DNA of 64,000 nucleotides from Limnoperna fortunei (lineage: Eukaryota > Mollusca > Bivalvia > Mytilida > Modiolidae). The position numbers and the translations under genes are program-made. The stretch is taken from NCBI GenBank assembly GCA_944474755.1, contig OX104115.1, positions 29,930,043-29,994,042 of the forward strand. The letters are read 5' to 3'. Positions 26,001 to 41,000 of this stretch are shown here, piece by piece. The notes beneath the pieces are model-generated. The model was not told the origin of the DNA and ran no database searches. It saw only the letters and a program-made list of their open reading frames with translations. Each line of letters begins with the position of its first letter. Positions within the stretch are counted from its first letter, which is position 1.

Positions 26001-29000
26001 GGGAGGGGTGGTCACGTGTTTCAATGTGGGATTTTAAGGATTTATTGACTCGTACACCTTACGGGGAGACATTTTTAGACTGAAATCGACATTCTAAAGC
26101 GAATGGCGAGGGTTTCAAACAGCTGGGATGCATCGTTTTTCGGGAAATTACGATTTTTACATAAAAAGTGGTGTTGGACTTGCACGACTGGTAACTTTTT
26201 ATTGGTTGCGCCCAGCGATTTTCTACCTATCGACAATTCGAGGACATCGATCCCAGATGCAATCGGCGTCCATTTTATTGTACCATTTTGTGTGCCTTAG
26301 GAGGAGATGTGATAACAACGTTTTCATGGGGGGTCCCTGCCACGCCCTCATTTTTGACGGGGCGTGCTAACAGGGTGAATGGGAGAAAGCCCACGGGGTA
26401 TCCATTACACCGCCAAATTTTCAGCTCGATCGGATAAGAAACTTTTTGGCAGCACTAAATTGAATTTTAGATCGGAAGAAAAGTAATAATAATATTAAAA
26501 GGACATTTGTTCAGTAGAACAAATGCACAGGAAGGTCTTTCCCTCGTTATCGTTTCTATAGGAAAAACTGGCGTTAAACGTTAAACAAGAGGCCCCAGAG
26601 GGTGAAAATCTATCATTTTACATCGTAATATACCCGTATACCCCCCCCCCTCCGGGGGTTTCTATTCCATTGTTTCTAGAACGTTCTAATTACAAAATTG
26701 AAGAAAAAAAAAGGGCCCGGCCCCTCCACCCCAGGGCCAGCATGATTTATTGTTTTTGACATGCTGTCCCTGGGTGGAGAGTTGGGCCCTTTTTGGGTTC
26801 ATAGTTTTATATGCAACTATGGTTATATAAAAACCGGGAACCAGTTTTTTTGTTTATTTGTTTGTTTGTTTACTTTTCTGTTTTTAACTATATGTTTGGT
26901 ATTTTAATGACTTTTCTTGACTTGTAGGGGAAGAGAAAGAGATTTATGGTAAAAGGCAAAGAACAGAACTGGCTGGAGTCACGTGACATTGTTATATAAT
27001 ATCACGGAGATAGTTTTATTTTATCATTCTAGGGAGTTACGATGGTCTGAAAGGACATATATATGACATGATGCACGATCTGTAATCTCAGTGATTGTTT
27101 ATTTCAGGACGACACGGATTAATATCAACGGACCATGCCGACAATTAATAAAAGACTTTTTTATTTTATTTTAGTGGAATTTTACACTGTAAAATAATTA
27201 CACGAGGCACGTAGCAGACGATGGAATACACAAAAAAGTGACGTCGGAAATTGTTTCAATTTGTTATTGTTTCAGGTAAAATGCAGTTCGGACAGTTAGA
27301 ACAACTTGTTGACACACGATTTACACGGTCATTCACTGACGATGGCTGAAACGGACATCACGACAGACGAAATTTACGTGGCTGGGGGGAGGGGTGGTCA
27401 CGTGTTTCAATGTGGGATTTTAAGGATTTATTGACTCGTACACCTTACGGGGAGACATTTTTAGACTGAAATCGACATTCTAAAGCGAATGGCGAGGGTT
27501 TCAAACAGCTGGGATGCATCGTTTTTCGGGAAATTACGATTTTTACATAAAAAGTGGTGTTGGACTTGCACGACTGGTAACTTTTTATTGGTTGCGCCCA
27601 GCGATTTTCTACCTATCGACAATTCGAGGACATCGATCCCAGATGCAATCGGCGTCCATTTTATTGTACCATTTTGTGTGCCTTAGGAGGAGATGTGATA
27701 ACAACGTTTTCATGGGGGGTCCCTGCCACGCCCTCATTTTTGACGGGGCGTGCTAACAGGGTGAATGGGAGAAAGCCCACGGGGTATCCATTACACCGCC
27801 AAATTTTCAGCTCGATCGGATAAGAAACTTTTTGGCAGCACTAAATTGAATTTTAGATCGGAAGAAAAGTAATAATAATATTAAAAGGACATTTGTTCAG
27901 TAGAACAAATGCACAGGAAGGTCTTTCCCTCGTTATCGTTTCTATAGGAAAAACTGGCGTTAAACGTTAAACAAGAGGCCCCAGAGGGTGAAAATCTATC
28001 ATTTTACATCGTAATATACCCGTATACCCCCCCCCCTCCGGGGGTTTCTATTCCATTGTTTCTAGAACGTTCTAATTACAAAATTGAAGAAAAAAAAAGG
28101 GCCCGGCCCCTCCACCCCAGGGCCAGCATGATTTATTGTTTTTGACATGCTGTCCCTGGGTGGAGAGTTGGGCCCTTTTTGGGTTCATAGTTTTATATGC
28201 AACTATGGTTATATAAAAACCGGGAACCAGTTTTTTTGTTTATTTGTTTGTTTGTTTACTTTTCTGTTTTTAACTATATGTTTGGTATTTTAATGACTTT
28301 TCTTGACTTGTAGGGGAAGAGAAAGAGATTTATGGTAAAAGGCAAAGAACAGAACTGGCTGGAGTCACGTGACATTGTTATATAATATCACGGAGATAGT
28401 TTTATTTTATCATTCTAGGGAGTTACGATGGTCTGAAAGGACATATATATGACATGATGCACGATCTGTAATCTCAGTGATTGTTTATTTCAGGACGACA
28501 CGGATTAATATCAACGGACCATGCCGACAATTAATAAAAGACTTTTTTATTTTATTTTAGTGGAATTTTACACTGTAAAATAATTACACGAGGCACGTAG
28601 CAGACGATGGAATACACAAAAAAGTGACGTCGGAAATTGTTTCAATTTGTTATTGTTTCAGGTAAAATGCAGTTCGGACAGTTAGAACAACTTGTTGACA
28701 CACGATTTACACGGTCATTCACTGACGATGGCTGAAACGGACATCACGACAGACGAAATTTACGTGGCTGGGGGGAGGGGTGGTCACGTGTTTCAATGTG
28801 GGATTTTAAGGATTTATTGACTCGTACACCTTACGGGGAGACATTTTTAGACTGAAATCGACATTCTAAAGCGAATGGCGAGGGTTTCAAACAGCTGGGA
28901 TGCATCGTTTTTCGGGAAATTACGATTTTTACATAAAAAGTGGTGTTGGACTTGCACGACTGGTAACTTTTTATTGGTTGCGCCCAGCGATTTTCTACCT

Positions 29001-32000
29001 ATCGACAATTCGAGGACATCGATCCCAGATGCAATCGGCGTCCATTTTATTGTACCATTTTGTGTGCCTTAGGAGGAGATGTGATAACAACGTTTTCATG
29101 GGGGGTCCCTGCCACGCCCTCATTTTTGACGGGGCGTGCTAACAGGGTGAATGGGAGAAAGCCCACGGGGTATCCATTACACCGCCAAATTTTCAGCTCG
29201 ATCGGATAAGAAACTTTTTGGCAGCACTAAATTGAATTTTAGATCGGAAGAAAAGTAATAATAATATTAAAAGGACATTTGTTCAGTAGAACAAATGCAC
29301 AGGAAGGTCTTTCCCTCGTTATCGTTTCTATAGGAAAAACTGGCGTTAAACGTTAAACAAGAGGCCCCAGAGGGTGAAAATCTATCATTTTACATCGTAA
29401 TATACCCGTATACCCCCCCCCCTCCGGGGGTTTCTATTCCATTGTTTCTAGAACGTTCTAATTACAAAATTGAAGAAAAAAAAAGGGCCCGGCCCCTCCA
29501 CCCCAGGGCCAGCATGATTTATTGTTTTTGACATGCTGTCCCTGGGTGGAGAGTTGGGCCCTTTTTGGGTTCATAGTTTTATATGCAACTATGGTTATAT
29601 AAAAACCGGGAACCAGTTTTTTTGTTTATTTGTTTGTTTGTTTACTTTTCTGTTTTTAACTATATGTTTGGTATTTTAATGACTTTTCTTGACTTGTAGG
29701 GGAAGAGAAAGAGATTTATGGTAAAAGGCAAAGAACAGAACTGGCTGGAGTCACGTGACATTGTTATATAATATCACGGAGATAGTTTTATTTTATCATT
29801 CTAGGGAGTTACGATGGTCTGAAAGGACATATATATGACATGATGCACGATCTGTAATCTCAGTGATTGTTTATTTCAGGACGACACGGATTAATATCAA
29901 CGGACCATGCCGACAATTAATAAAAGACTTTTTTATTTTATTTTAGTGGAATTTTACACTGTAAAATAATTACACGAGGCACGTAGCAGACGATGGAATA
30001 CACAAAAAAGTGACGTCGGAAATTGTTTCAATTTGTTATTGTTTCAGGTAAAATGCAGTTCGGACAGTTAGAACAACTTGTTGACACACGATTTACACGG
30101 TCATTCACTGACGATGGCTGAAACGGACATCACGACAGACGAAATTTACGTGGCTGGGGGGAGGGGTGGTCACGTGTTTCAATGTGGGATTTTAAGGATT
30201 TATTGACTCGTACACCTTACGGGGAGACATTTTTAGACTGAAATCGACATTCTAAAGCGAATGGCGAGGGTTTCAAACAGCTGGGATGCATCGTTTTTCG
30301 GGAAATTACGATTTTTACATAAAAAGTGGTGTTGGACTTGCACGACTGGTAACTTTTTATTGGTTGCGCCCAGCGATTTTCTACCTATCGACAATTCGAG
30401 GACATCGATCCCAGATGCAATCGGCGTCCATTTTATTGTACCATTTTGTGTGCCTTAGGAGGAGATGTGATAACAACGTTTTCATGGGGGGTCCCTGCCA
30501 CGCCCTCATTTTTGACGGGGCGTGCTAACAGGGTGAATGGGAGAAAGCCCACGGGGTATCCATTACACCGCCAAATTTTCAGCTCGATCGGATAAGAAAC
30601 TTTTTGGCAGCACTAAATTGAATTTTAGATCGGAAGAAAAGTAATAATAATATTAAAAGGACATTTGTTCAGTAGAACAAATGCACAGGAAGGTCTTTCC
30701 CTCGTTATCGTTTCTATAGGAAAAACTGGCGTTAAACGTTAAACAAGAGGCCCCAGAGGGTGAAAATCTATCATTTTACATCGTAATATACCCGTATACC
30801 CCCCCCCCTCCGGGGGTTTCTATTCCATTGTTTCTAGAACGTTCTAATTACAAAATTGAAGAAAAAAAAAGGGCCCGGCCCCTCCACCCCAGGGCCAGCA
30901 TGATTTATTGTTTTTGACATGCTGTCCCTGGGTGGAGAGTTGGGCCCTTTTTGGGTTCATAGTTTTATATGCAACTATGGTTATATAAAAACCGGGAACC
31001 AGTTTTTTTGTTTATTTGTTTGTTTGTTTACTTTTCTGTTTTTAACTATATGTTTGGTATTTTAATGACTTTTCTTGACTTGTAGGGGAAGAGAAAGAGA
31101 TTTATGGTAAAAGGCAAAGAACAGAACTGGCTGGAGTCACGTGACATTGTTATATAATATCACGGAGATAGTTTTATTTTATCATTCTAGGGAGTTACGA
31201 TGGTCTGAAAGGACATATATATGACATGATGCACGATCTGTAATCTCAGTGATTGTTTATTTCAGGACGACACGGATTAATATCAACGGACCATGCCGAC
31301 AATTAATAAAAGACTTTTTTATTTTATTTTAGTGGAATTTTACACTGTAAAATAATTACACGAGGCACGTAGCAGACGATGGAATACACAAAAAAGTGAC
31401 GTCGGAAATTGTTTCAATTTGTTATTGTTTCAGGTAAAATGCAGTTCGGACAGTTAGAACAACTTGTTGACACACGATTTACACGGTCATTCACTGACGA
31501 TGGCTGAAACGGACATCACGACAGACGAAATTTACGTGGCTGGGGGGAGGGGTGGTCACGTGTTTCAATGTGGGATTTTAAGGATTTATTGACTCGTACA
31601 CCTTACGGGGAGACATTTTTAGACTGAAATCGACATTCTAAAGCGAATGGCGAGGGTTTCAAACAGCTGGGATGCATCGTTTTTCGGGAAATTACGATTT
31701 TTACATAAAAAGTGGTGTTGGACTTGCACGACTGGTAACTTTTTATTGGTTGCGCCCAGCGATTTTCTACCTATCGACAATTCGAGGACATCGATCCCAG
31801 ATGCAATCGGCGTCCATTTTATTGTACCATTTTGTGTGCCTTAGGAGGAGATGTGATAACAACGTTTTCATGGGGGGTCCCTGCCACGCCCTCATTTTTG
31901 ACGGGGCGTGCTAACAGGGTGAATGGGAGAAAGCCCACGGGGTATCCATTACACCGCCAAATTTTCAGCTCGATCGGATAAGAAACTTTTTGGCAGCACT

Positions 32001-35000
32001 AAATTGAATTTTAGATCGGAAGAAAAGTAATAATAATATTAAAAGGACATTTGTTCAGTAGAACAAATGCACAGGAAGGTCTTTCCCTCGTTATCGTTTC
32101 TATAGGAAAAACTGGCGTTAAACGTTAAACAAGAGGCCCCAGAGGGTGAAAATCTATCATTTTACATCGTAATATACCCGTATACCCCCCCCCCTCCGGG
32201 GGTTTCTATTCCATTGTTTCTAGAACGTTCTAATTACAAAATTGAAGAAAAAAAAAGGGCCCGGCCCCTCCACCCCAGGGCCAGCATGATTTATTGTTTT
32301 TGACATGCTGTCCCTGGGTGGAGAGTTGGGCCCTTTTTGGGTTCATAGTTTTATATGCAACTATGGTTATATAAAAACCGGGAACCAGTTTTTTTGTTTA
32401 TTTGTTTGTTTGTTTACTTTTCTGTTTTTAACTATATGTTTGGTATTTTAATGACTTTTCTTGACTTGTAGGGGAAGAGAAAGAGATTTATGGTAAAAGG
32501 CAAAGAACAGAACTGGCTGGAGTCACGTGACATTGTTATATAATATCACGGAGATAGTTTTATTTTATCATTCTAGGGAGTTACGATGGTCTGAAAGGAC
32601 ATATATATGACATGATGCACGATCTGTAATCTCAGTGATTGTTTATTTCAGGACGACACGGATTAATATCAACGGACCATGCCGACAATTAATAAAAGAC
32701 TTTTTTATTTTATTTTAGTGGAATTTTACACTGTAAAATAATTACACGAGGCACGTAGCAGACGATGGAATACACAAAAAAGTGACGTCGGAAATTGTTT
32801 CAATTTGTTATTGTTTCAGGTAAAATGCAGTTCGGACAGTTAGAACAACTTGTTGACACACGATTTACACGGTCATTCACTGACGATGGCTGAAACGGAC
32901 ATCACGACAGACGAAATTTACGTGGCTGGGGGGAGGGGTGGTCACGTGTTTCAATGTGGGATTTTAAGGATTTATTGACTCGTACACCTTACGGGGAGAC
33001 ATTTTTAGACTGAAATCGACATTCTAAAGCGAATGGCGAGGGTTTCAAACAGCTGGGATGCATCGTTTTTCGGGAAATTACGATTTTTACATAAAAAGTG
33101 GTGTTGGACTTGCACGACTGGTAACTTTTTATTGGTTGCGCCCAGCGATTTTCTACCTATCGACAATTCGAGGACATCGATCCCAGATGCAATCGGCGTC
33201 CATTTTATTGTACCATTTTGTGTGCCTTAGGAGGAGATGTGATAACAACGTTTTCATGGGGGGTCCCTGCCACGCCCTCATTTTTGACGGGGCGTGCTAA
33301 CAGGGTGAATGGGAGAAAGCCCACGGGGTATCCATTACACCGCCAAATTTTCAGCTCGATCGGATAAGAAACTTTTTGGCAGCACTAAATTGAATTTTAG
33401 ATCGGAAGAAAAGTAATAATAATATTAAAAGGACATTTGTTCAGTAGAACAAATGCACAGGAAGGTCTTTCCCTCGTTATCGTTTCTATAGGAAAAACTG
33501 GCGTTAAACGTTAAACAAGAGGCCCCAGAGGGTGAAAATCTATCATTTTACATCGTAATATACCCGTATACCCCCCCCCCTCCGGGGGTTTCTATTCCAT
33601 TGTTTCTAGAACGTTCTAATTACAAAATTGAAGAAAAAAAAAGGGCCCGGCCCCTCCACCCCAGGGCCAGCATGATTTATTGTTTTTGACATGCTGTCCC
33701 TGGGTGGAGAGTTGGGCCCTTTTTGGGTTCATAGTTTTATATGCAACTATGGTTATATAAAAACCGGGAACCAGTTTTTTTGTTTATTTGTTTGTTTGTT
33801 TACTTTTCTGTTTTTAACTATATGTTTGGTATTTTAATGACTTTTCTTGACTTGTAGGGGAAGAGAAAGAGATTTATGGTAAAAGGCAAAGAACAGAACT
33901 GGCTGGAGTCACGTGACATTGTTATATAATATCACGGAGATAGTTTTATTTTATCATTCTAGGGAGTTACGATGGTCTGAAAGGACATATATATGACATG
34001 ATGCACGATCTGTAATCTCAGTGATTGTTTATTTCAGGACGACACGGATTAATATCAACGGACCATGCCGACAATTAATAAAAGACTTTTTTATTTTATT
34101 TTAGTGGAATTTTACACTGTAAAATAATTACACGAGGCACGTAGCAGACGATGGAATACACAAAAAAGTGACGTCGGAAATTGTTTCAATTTGTTATTGT
34201 TTCAGGTAAAATGCAGTTCGGACAGTTAGAACAACTTGTTGACACACGATTTACACGGTCATTCACTGACGATGGCTGAAACGGACATCACGACAGACGA
34301 AATTTACGTGGCTGGGGGGAGGGGTGGTCACGTGTTTCAATGTGGGATTTTAAGGATTTATTGACTCGTACACCTTACGGGGAGACATTTTTAGACTGAA
34401 ATCGACATTCTAAAGCGAATGGCGAGGGTTTCAAACAGCTGGGATGCATCGTTTTTCGGGAAATTACGATTTTTACATAAAAAGTGGTGTTGGACTTGCA
34501 CGACTGGTAACTTTTTATTGGTTGCGCCCAGCGATTTTCTACCTATCGACAATTCGAGGACATCGATCCCAGATGCAATCGGCGTCCATTTTATTGTACC
34601 ATTTTGTGTGCCTTAGGAGGAGATGTGATAACAACGTTTTCATGGGGGGTCCCTGCCACGCCCTCATTTTTGACGGGGCGTGCTAACAGGGTGAATGGGA
34701 GAAAGCCCACGGGGTATCCATTACACCGCCAAATTTTCAGCTCGATCGGATAAGAAACTTTTTGGCAGCACTAAATTGAATTTTAGATCGGAAGAAAAGT
34801 AATAATAATATTAAAAGGACATTTGTTCAGTAGAACAAATGCACAGGAAGGTCTTTCCCTCGTTATCGTTTCTATAGGAAAAACTGGCGTTAAACGTTAA
34901 ACAAGAGGCCCCAGAGGGTGAAAATCTATCATTTTACATCGTAATATACCCGTATACCCCCCCCCCTCCGGGGGTTTCTATTCCATTGTTTCTAGAACGT

Positions 35001-38000
35001 TCTAATTACAAAATTGAAGAAAAAAAAAGGGCCCGGCCCCTCCACCCCAGGGCCAGCATGATTTATTGTTTTTGACATGCTGTCCCTGGGTGGAGAGTTG
35101 GGCCCTTTTTGGGTTCATAGTTTTATATGCAACTATGGTTATATAAAAACCGGGAACCAGTTTTTTTGTTTATTTGTTTGTTTGTTTACTTTTCTGTTTT
35201 TAACTATATGTTTGGTATTTTAATGACTTTTCTTGACTTGTAGGGGAAGAGAAAGAGATTTATGGTAAAAGGCAAAGAACAGAACTGGCTGGAGTCACGT
35301 GACATTGTTATATAATATCACGGAGATAGTTTTATTTTATCATTCTAGGGAGTTACGATGGTCTGAAAGGACATATATATGACATGATGCACGATCTGTA
35401 ATCTCAGTGATTGTTTATTTCAGGACGACACGGATTAATATCAACGGACCATGCCGACAATTAATAAAAGACTTTTTTATTTTATTTTAGTGGAATTTTA
35501 CACTGTAAAATAATTACACGAGGCACGTAGCAGACGATGGAATACACAAAAAAGTGACGTCGGAAATTGTTTCAATTTGTTATTGTTTCAGGTAAAATGC
35601 AGTTCGGACAGTTAGAACAACTTGTTGACACACGATTTACACGGTCATTCACTGACGATGGCTGAAACGGACATCACGACAGACGAAATTTACGTGGCTG
35701 GGGGGAGGGGTGGTCACGTGTTTCAATGTGGGATTTTAAGGATTTATTGACTCGTACACCTTACGGGGAGACATTTTTAGACTGAAATCGACATTCTAAA
35801 GCGAATGGCGAGGGTTTCAAACAGCTGGGATGCATCGTTTTTCGGGAAATTACGATTTTTACATAAAAAGTGGTGTTGGACTTGCACGACTGGTAACTTT
35901 TTATTGGTTGCGCCCAGCGATTTTCTACCTATCGACAATTCGAGGACATCGATCCCAGATGCAATCGGCGTCCATTTTATTGTACCATTTTGTGTGCCTT
36001 AGGAGGAGATGTGATAACAACGTTTTCATGGGGGGTCCCTGCCACGCCCTCATTTTTGACGGGGCGTGCTAACAGGGTGAATGGGAGAAAGCCCACGGGG
36101 TATCCATTACACCGCCAAATTTTCAGCTCGATCGGATAAGAAACTTTTTGGCAGCACTAAATTGAATTTTAGATCGGAAGAAAAGTAATAATAATATTAA
36201 AAGGACATTTGTTCAGTAGAACAAATGCACAGGAAGGTCTTTCCCTCGTTATCGTTTCTATAGGAAAAACTGGCGTTAAACGTTAAACAAGAGGCCCCAG
36301 AGGGTGAAAATCTATCATTTTACATCGTAATATACCCGTATACCCCCCCCCCTCCGGGGGTTTCTATTCCATTGTTTCTAGAACGTTCTAATTACAAAAT
36401 TGAAGAAAAAAAAAGGGCCCGGCCCCTCCACCCCAGGGCCAGCATGATTTATTGTTTTTGACATGCTGTCCCTGGGTGGAGAGTTGGGCCCTTTTTGGGT
36501 TCATAGTTTTATATGCAACTATGGTTATATAAAAACCGGGAACCAGTTTTTTTGTTTATTTGTTTGTTTGTTTACTTTTCTGTTTTTAACTATATGTTTG
36601 GTATTTTAATGACTTTTCTTGACTTGTAGGGGAAGAGAAAGAGATTTATGGTAAAAGGCAAAGAACAGAACTGGCTGGAGTCACGTGACATTGTTATATA
36701 ATATCACGGAGATAGTTTTATTTTATCATTCTAGGGAGTTACGATGGTCTGAAAGGACATATATATGACATGATGCACGATCTGTAATCTCAGTGATTGT
36801 TTATTTCAGGACGACACGGATTAATATCAACGGACCATGCCGACAATTAATAAAAGACTTTTTTATTTTATTTTAGTGGAATTTTACACTGTAAAATAAT
36901 TACACGAGGCACGTAGCAGACGATGGAATACACAAAAAAGTGACGTCGGAAATTGTTTCAATTTGTTATTGTTTCAGGTAAAATGCAGTTCGGACAGTTA
37001 GAACAACTTGTTGACACACGATTTACACGGTCATTCACTGACGATGGCTGAAACGGACATCACGACAGACGAAATTTACGTGGCTGGGGGGAGGGGTGGT
37101 CACGTGTTTCAATGTGGGATTTTAAGGATTTATTGACTCGTACACCTTACGGGGAGACATTTTTAGACTGAAATCGACATTCTAAAGCGAATGGCGAGGG
37201 TTTCAAACAGCTGGGATGCATCGTTTTTCGGGAAATTACGATTTTTACATAAAAAGTGGTGTTGGACTTGCACGACTGGTAACTTTTTATTGGTTGCGCC
37301 CAGCGATTTTCTACCTATCGACAATTCGAGGACATCGATCCCAGATGCAATCGGCGTCCATTTTATTGTACCATTTTGTGTGCCTTAGGAGGAGATGTGA
37401 TAACAACGTTTTCATGGGGGGTCCCTGCCACGCCCTCATTTTTGACGGGGCGTGCTAACAGGGTGAATGGGAGAAAGCCCACGGGGTATCCATTACACCG
37501 CCAAATTTTCAGCTCGATCGGATAAGAAACTTTTTGGCAGCACTAAATTGAATTTTAGATCGGAAGAAAAGTAATAATAATATTAAAAGGACATTTGTTC
37601 AGTAGAACAAATGCACAGGAAGGTCTTTCCCTCGTTATCGTTTCTATAGGAAAAACTGGCGTTAAACGTTAAACAAGAGGCCCCAGAGGGTGAAAATCTA
37701 TCATTTTACATCGTAATATACCCGTATACCCCCCCCCCTCCGGGGGTTTCTATTCCATTGTTTCTAGAACGTTCTAATTACAAAATTGAAGAAAAAAAAA
37801 GGGCCCGGCCCCTCCACCCCAGGGCCAGCATGATTTATTGTTTTTGACATGCTGTCCCTGGGTGGAGAGTTGGGCCCTTTTTGGGTTCATAGTTTTATAT
37901 GCAACTATGGTTATATAAAAACCGGGAACCAGTTTTTTTGTTTATTTGTTTGTTTGTTTACTTTTCTGTTTTTAACTATATGTTTGGTATTTTAATGACT

Positions 38001-41000
38001 TTTCTTGACTTGTAGGGGAAGAGAAAGAGATTTATGGTAAAAGGCAAAGAACAGAACTGGCTGGAGTCACGTGACATTGTTATATAATATCACGGAGATA
38101 GTTTTATTTTATCATTCTAGGGAGTTACGATGGTCTGAAAGGACATATATATGACATGATGCACGATCTGTAATCTCAGTGATTGTTTATTTCAGGACGA
38201 CACGGATTAATATCAACGGACCATGCCGACAATTAATAAAAGACTTTTTTATTTTATTTTAGTGGAATTTTACACTGTAAAATAATTACACGAGGCACGT
38301 AGCAGACGATGGAATACACAAAAAAGTGACGTCGGAAATTGTTTCAATTTGTTATTGTTTCAGGTAAAATGCAGTTCGGACAGTTAGAACAACTTGTTGA
38401 CACACGATTTACACGGTCATTCACTGACGATGGCTGAAACGGACATCACGACAGACGAAATTTACGTGGCTGGGGGGAGGGGTGGTCACGTGTTTCAATG
38501 TGGGATTTTAAGGATTTATTGACTCGTACACCTTACGGGGAGACATTTTTAGACTGAAATCGACATTCTAAAGCGAATGGCGAGGGTTTCAAACAGCTGG
38601 GATGCATCGTTTTTCGGGAAATTACGATTTTTACATAAAAAGTGGTGTTGGACTTGCACGACTGGTAACTTTTTATTGGTTGCGCCCAGCGATTTTCTAC
38701 CTATCGACAATTCGAGGACATCGATCCCAGATGCAATCGGCGTCCATTTTATTGTACCATTTTGTGTGCCTTAGGAGGAGATGTGATAACAACGTTTTCA
38801 TGGGGGGTCCCTGCCACGCCCTCATTTTTGACGGGGCGTGCTAACAGGGTGAATGGGAGAAAGCCCACGGGGTATCCATTACACCGCCAAATTTTCAGCT
38901 CGATCGGATAAGAAACTTTTTGGCAGCACTAAATTGAATTTTAGATCGGAAGAAAAGTAATAATAATATTAAAAGGACATTTGTTCAGTAGAACAAATGC
39001 ACAGGAAGGTCTTTCCCTCGTTATCGTTTCTATAGGAAAAACTGGCGTTAAACGTTAAACAAGAGGCCCCAGAGGGTGAAAATCTATCATTTTACATCGT
39101 AATATACCCGTATACCCCCCCCCCTCCGGGGGTTTCTATTCCATTGTTTCTAGAACGTTCTAATTACAAAATTGAAGAAAAAAAAAGGGCCCGGCCCCTC
39201 CACCCCAGGGCCAGCATGATTTATTGTTTTTGACATGCTGTCCCTGGGTGGAGAGTTGGGCCCTTTTTGGGTTCATAGTTTTATATGCAACTATGGTTAT
39301 ATAAAAACCGGGAACCAGTTTTTTTGTTTATTTGTTTGTTTGTTTACTTTTCTGTTTTTAACTATATGTTTGGTATTTTAATGACTTTTCTTGACTTGTA
39401 GGGGAAGAGAAAGAGATTTATGGTAAAAGGCAAAGAACAGAACTGGCTGGAGTCACGTGACATTGTTATATAATATCACGGAGATAGTTTTATTTTATCA
39501 TTCTAGGGAGTTACGATGGTCTGAAAGGACATATATATGACATGATGCACGATCTGTAATCTCAGTGATTGTTTATTTCAGGACGACACGGATTAATATC
39601 AACGGACCATGCCGACAATTAATAAAAGACTTTTTTATTTTATTTTAGTGGAATTTTACACTGTAAAATAATTACACGAGGCACGTAGCAGACGATGGAA
39701 TACACAAAAAAGTGACGTCGGAAATTGTTTCAATTTGTTATTGTTTCAGGTAAAATGCAGTTCGGACAGTTAGAACAACTTGTTGACACACGATTTACAC
39801 GGTCATTCACTGACGATGGCTGAAACGGACATCACGACAGACGAAATTTACGTGGCTGGGGGGAGGGGTGGTCACGTGTTTCAATGTGGGATTTTAAGGA
39901 TTTATTGACTCGTACACCTTACGGGGAGACATTTTTAGACTGAAATCGACATTCTAAAGCGAATGGCGAGGGTTTCAAACAGCTGGGATGCATCGTTTTT
40001 CGGGAAATTACGATTTTTACATAAAAAGTGGTGTTGGACTTGCACGACTGGTAACTTTTTATTGGTTGCGCCCAGCGATTTTCTACCTATCGACAATTCG
40101 AGGACATCGATCCCAGATGCAATCGGCGTCCATTTTATTGTACCATTTTGTGTGCCTTAGGAGGAGATGTGATAACAACGTTTTCATGGGGGGTCCCTGC
40201 CACGCCCTCATTTTTGACGGGGCGTGCTAACAGGGTGAATGGGAGAAAGCCCACGGGGTATCCATTACACCGCCAAATTTTCAGCTCGATCGGATAAGAA
40301 ACTTTTTGGCAGCACTAAATTGAATTTTAGATCGGAAGAAAAGTAATAATAATATTAAAAGGACATTTGTTCAGTAGAACAAATGCACAGGAAGGTCTTT
40401 CCCTCGTTATCGTTTCTATAGGAAAAACTGGCGTTAAACGTTAAACAAGAGGCCCCAGAGGGTGAAAATCTATCATTTTACATCGTAATATACCCGTATA
40501 CCCCCCCCCCTCCGGGGGTTTCTATTCCATTGTTTCTAGAACGTTCTAATTACAAAATTGAAGAAAAAAAAAGGGCCCGGCCCCTCCACCCCAGGGCCAG
40601 CATGATTTATTGTTTTTGACATGCTGTCCCTGGGTGGAGAGTTGGGCCCTTTTTGGGTTCATAGTTTTATATGCAACTATGGTTATATAAAAACCGGGAA
40701 CCAGTTTTTTTGTTTATTTGTTTGTTTGTTTACTTTTCTGTTTTTAACTATATGTTTGGTATTTTAATGACTTTTCTTGACTTGTAGGGGAAGAGAAAGA
40801 GATTTATGGTAAAAGGCAAAGAACAGAACTGGCTGGAGTCACGTGACATTGTTATATAATATCACGGAGATAGTTTTATTTTATCATTCTAGGGAGTTAC
40901 GATGGTCTGAAAGGACATATATATGACATGATGCACGATCTGTAATCTCAGTGATTGTTTATTTCAGGACGACACGGATTAATATCAACGGACCATGCCG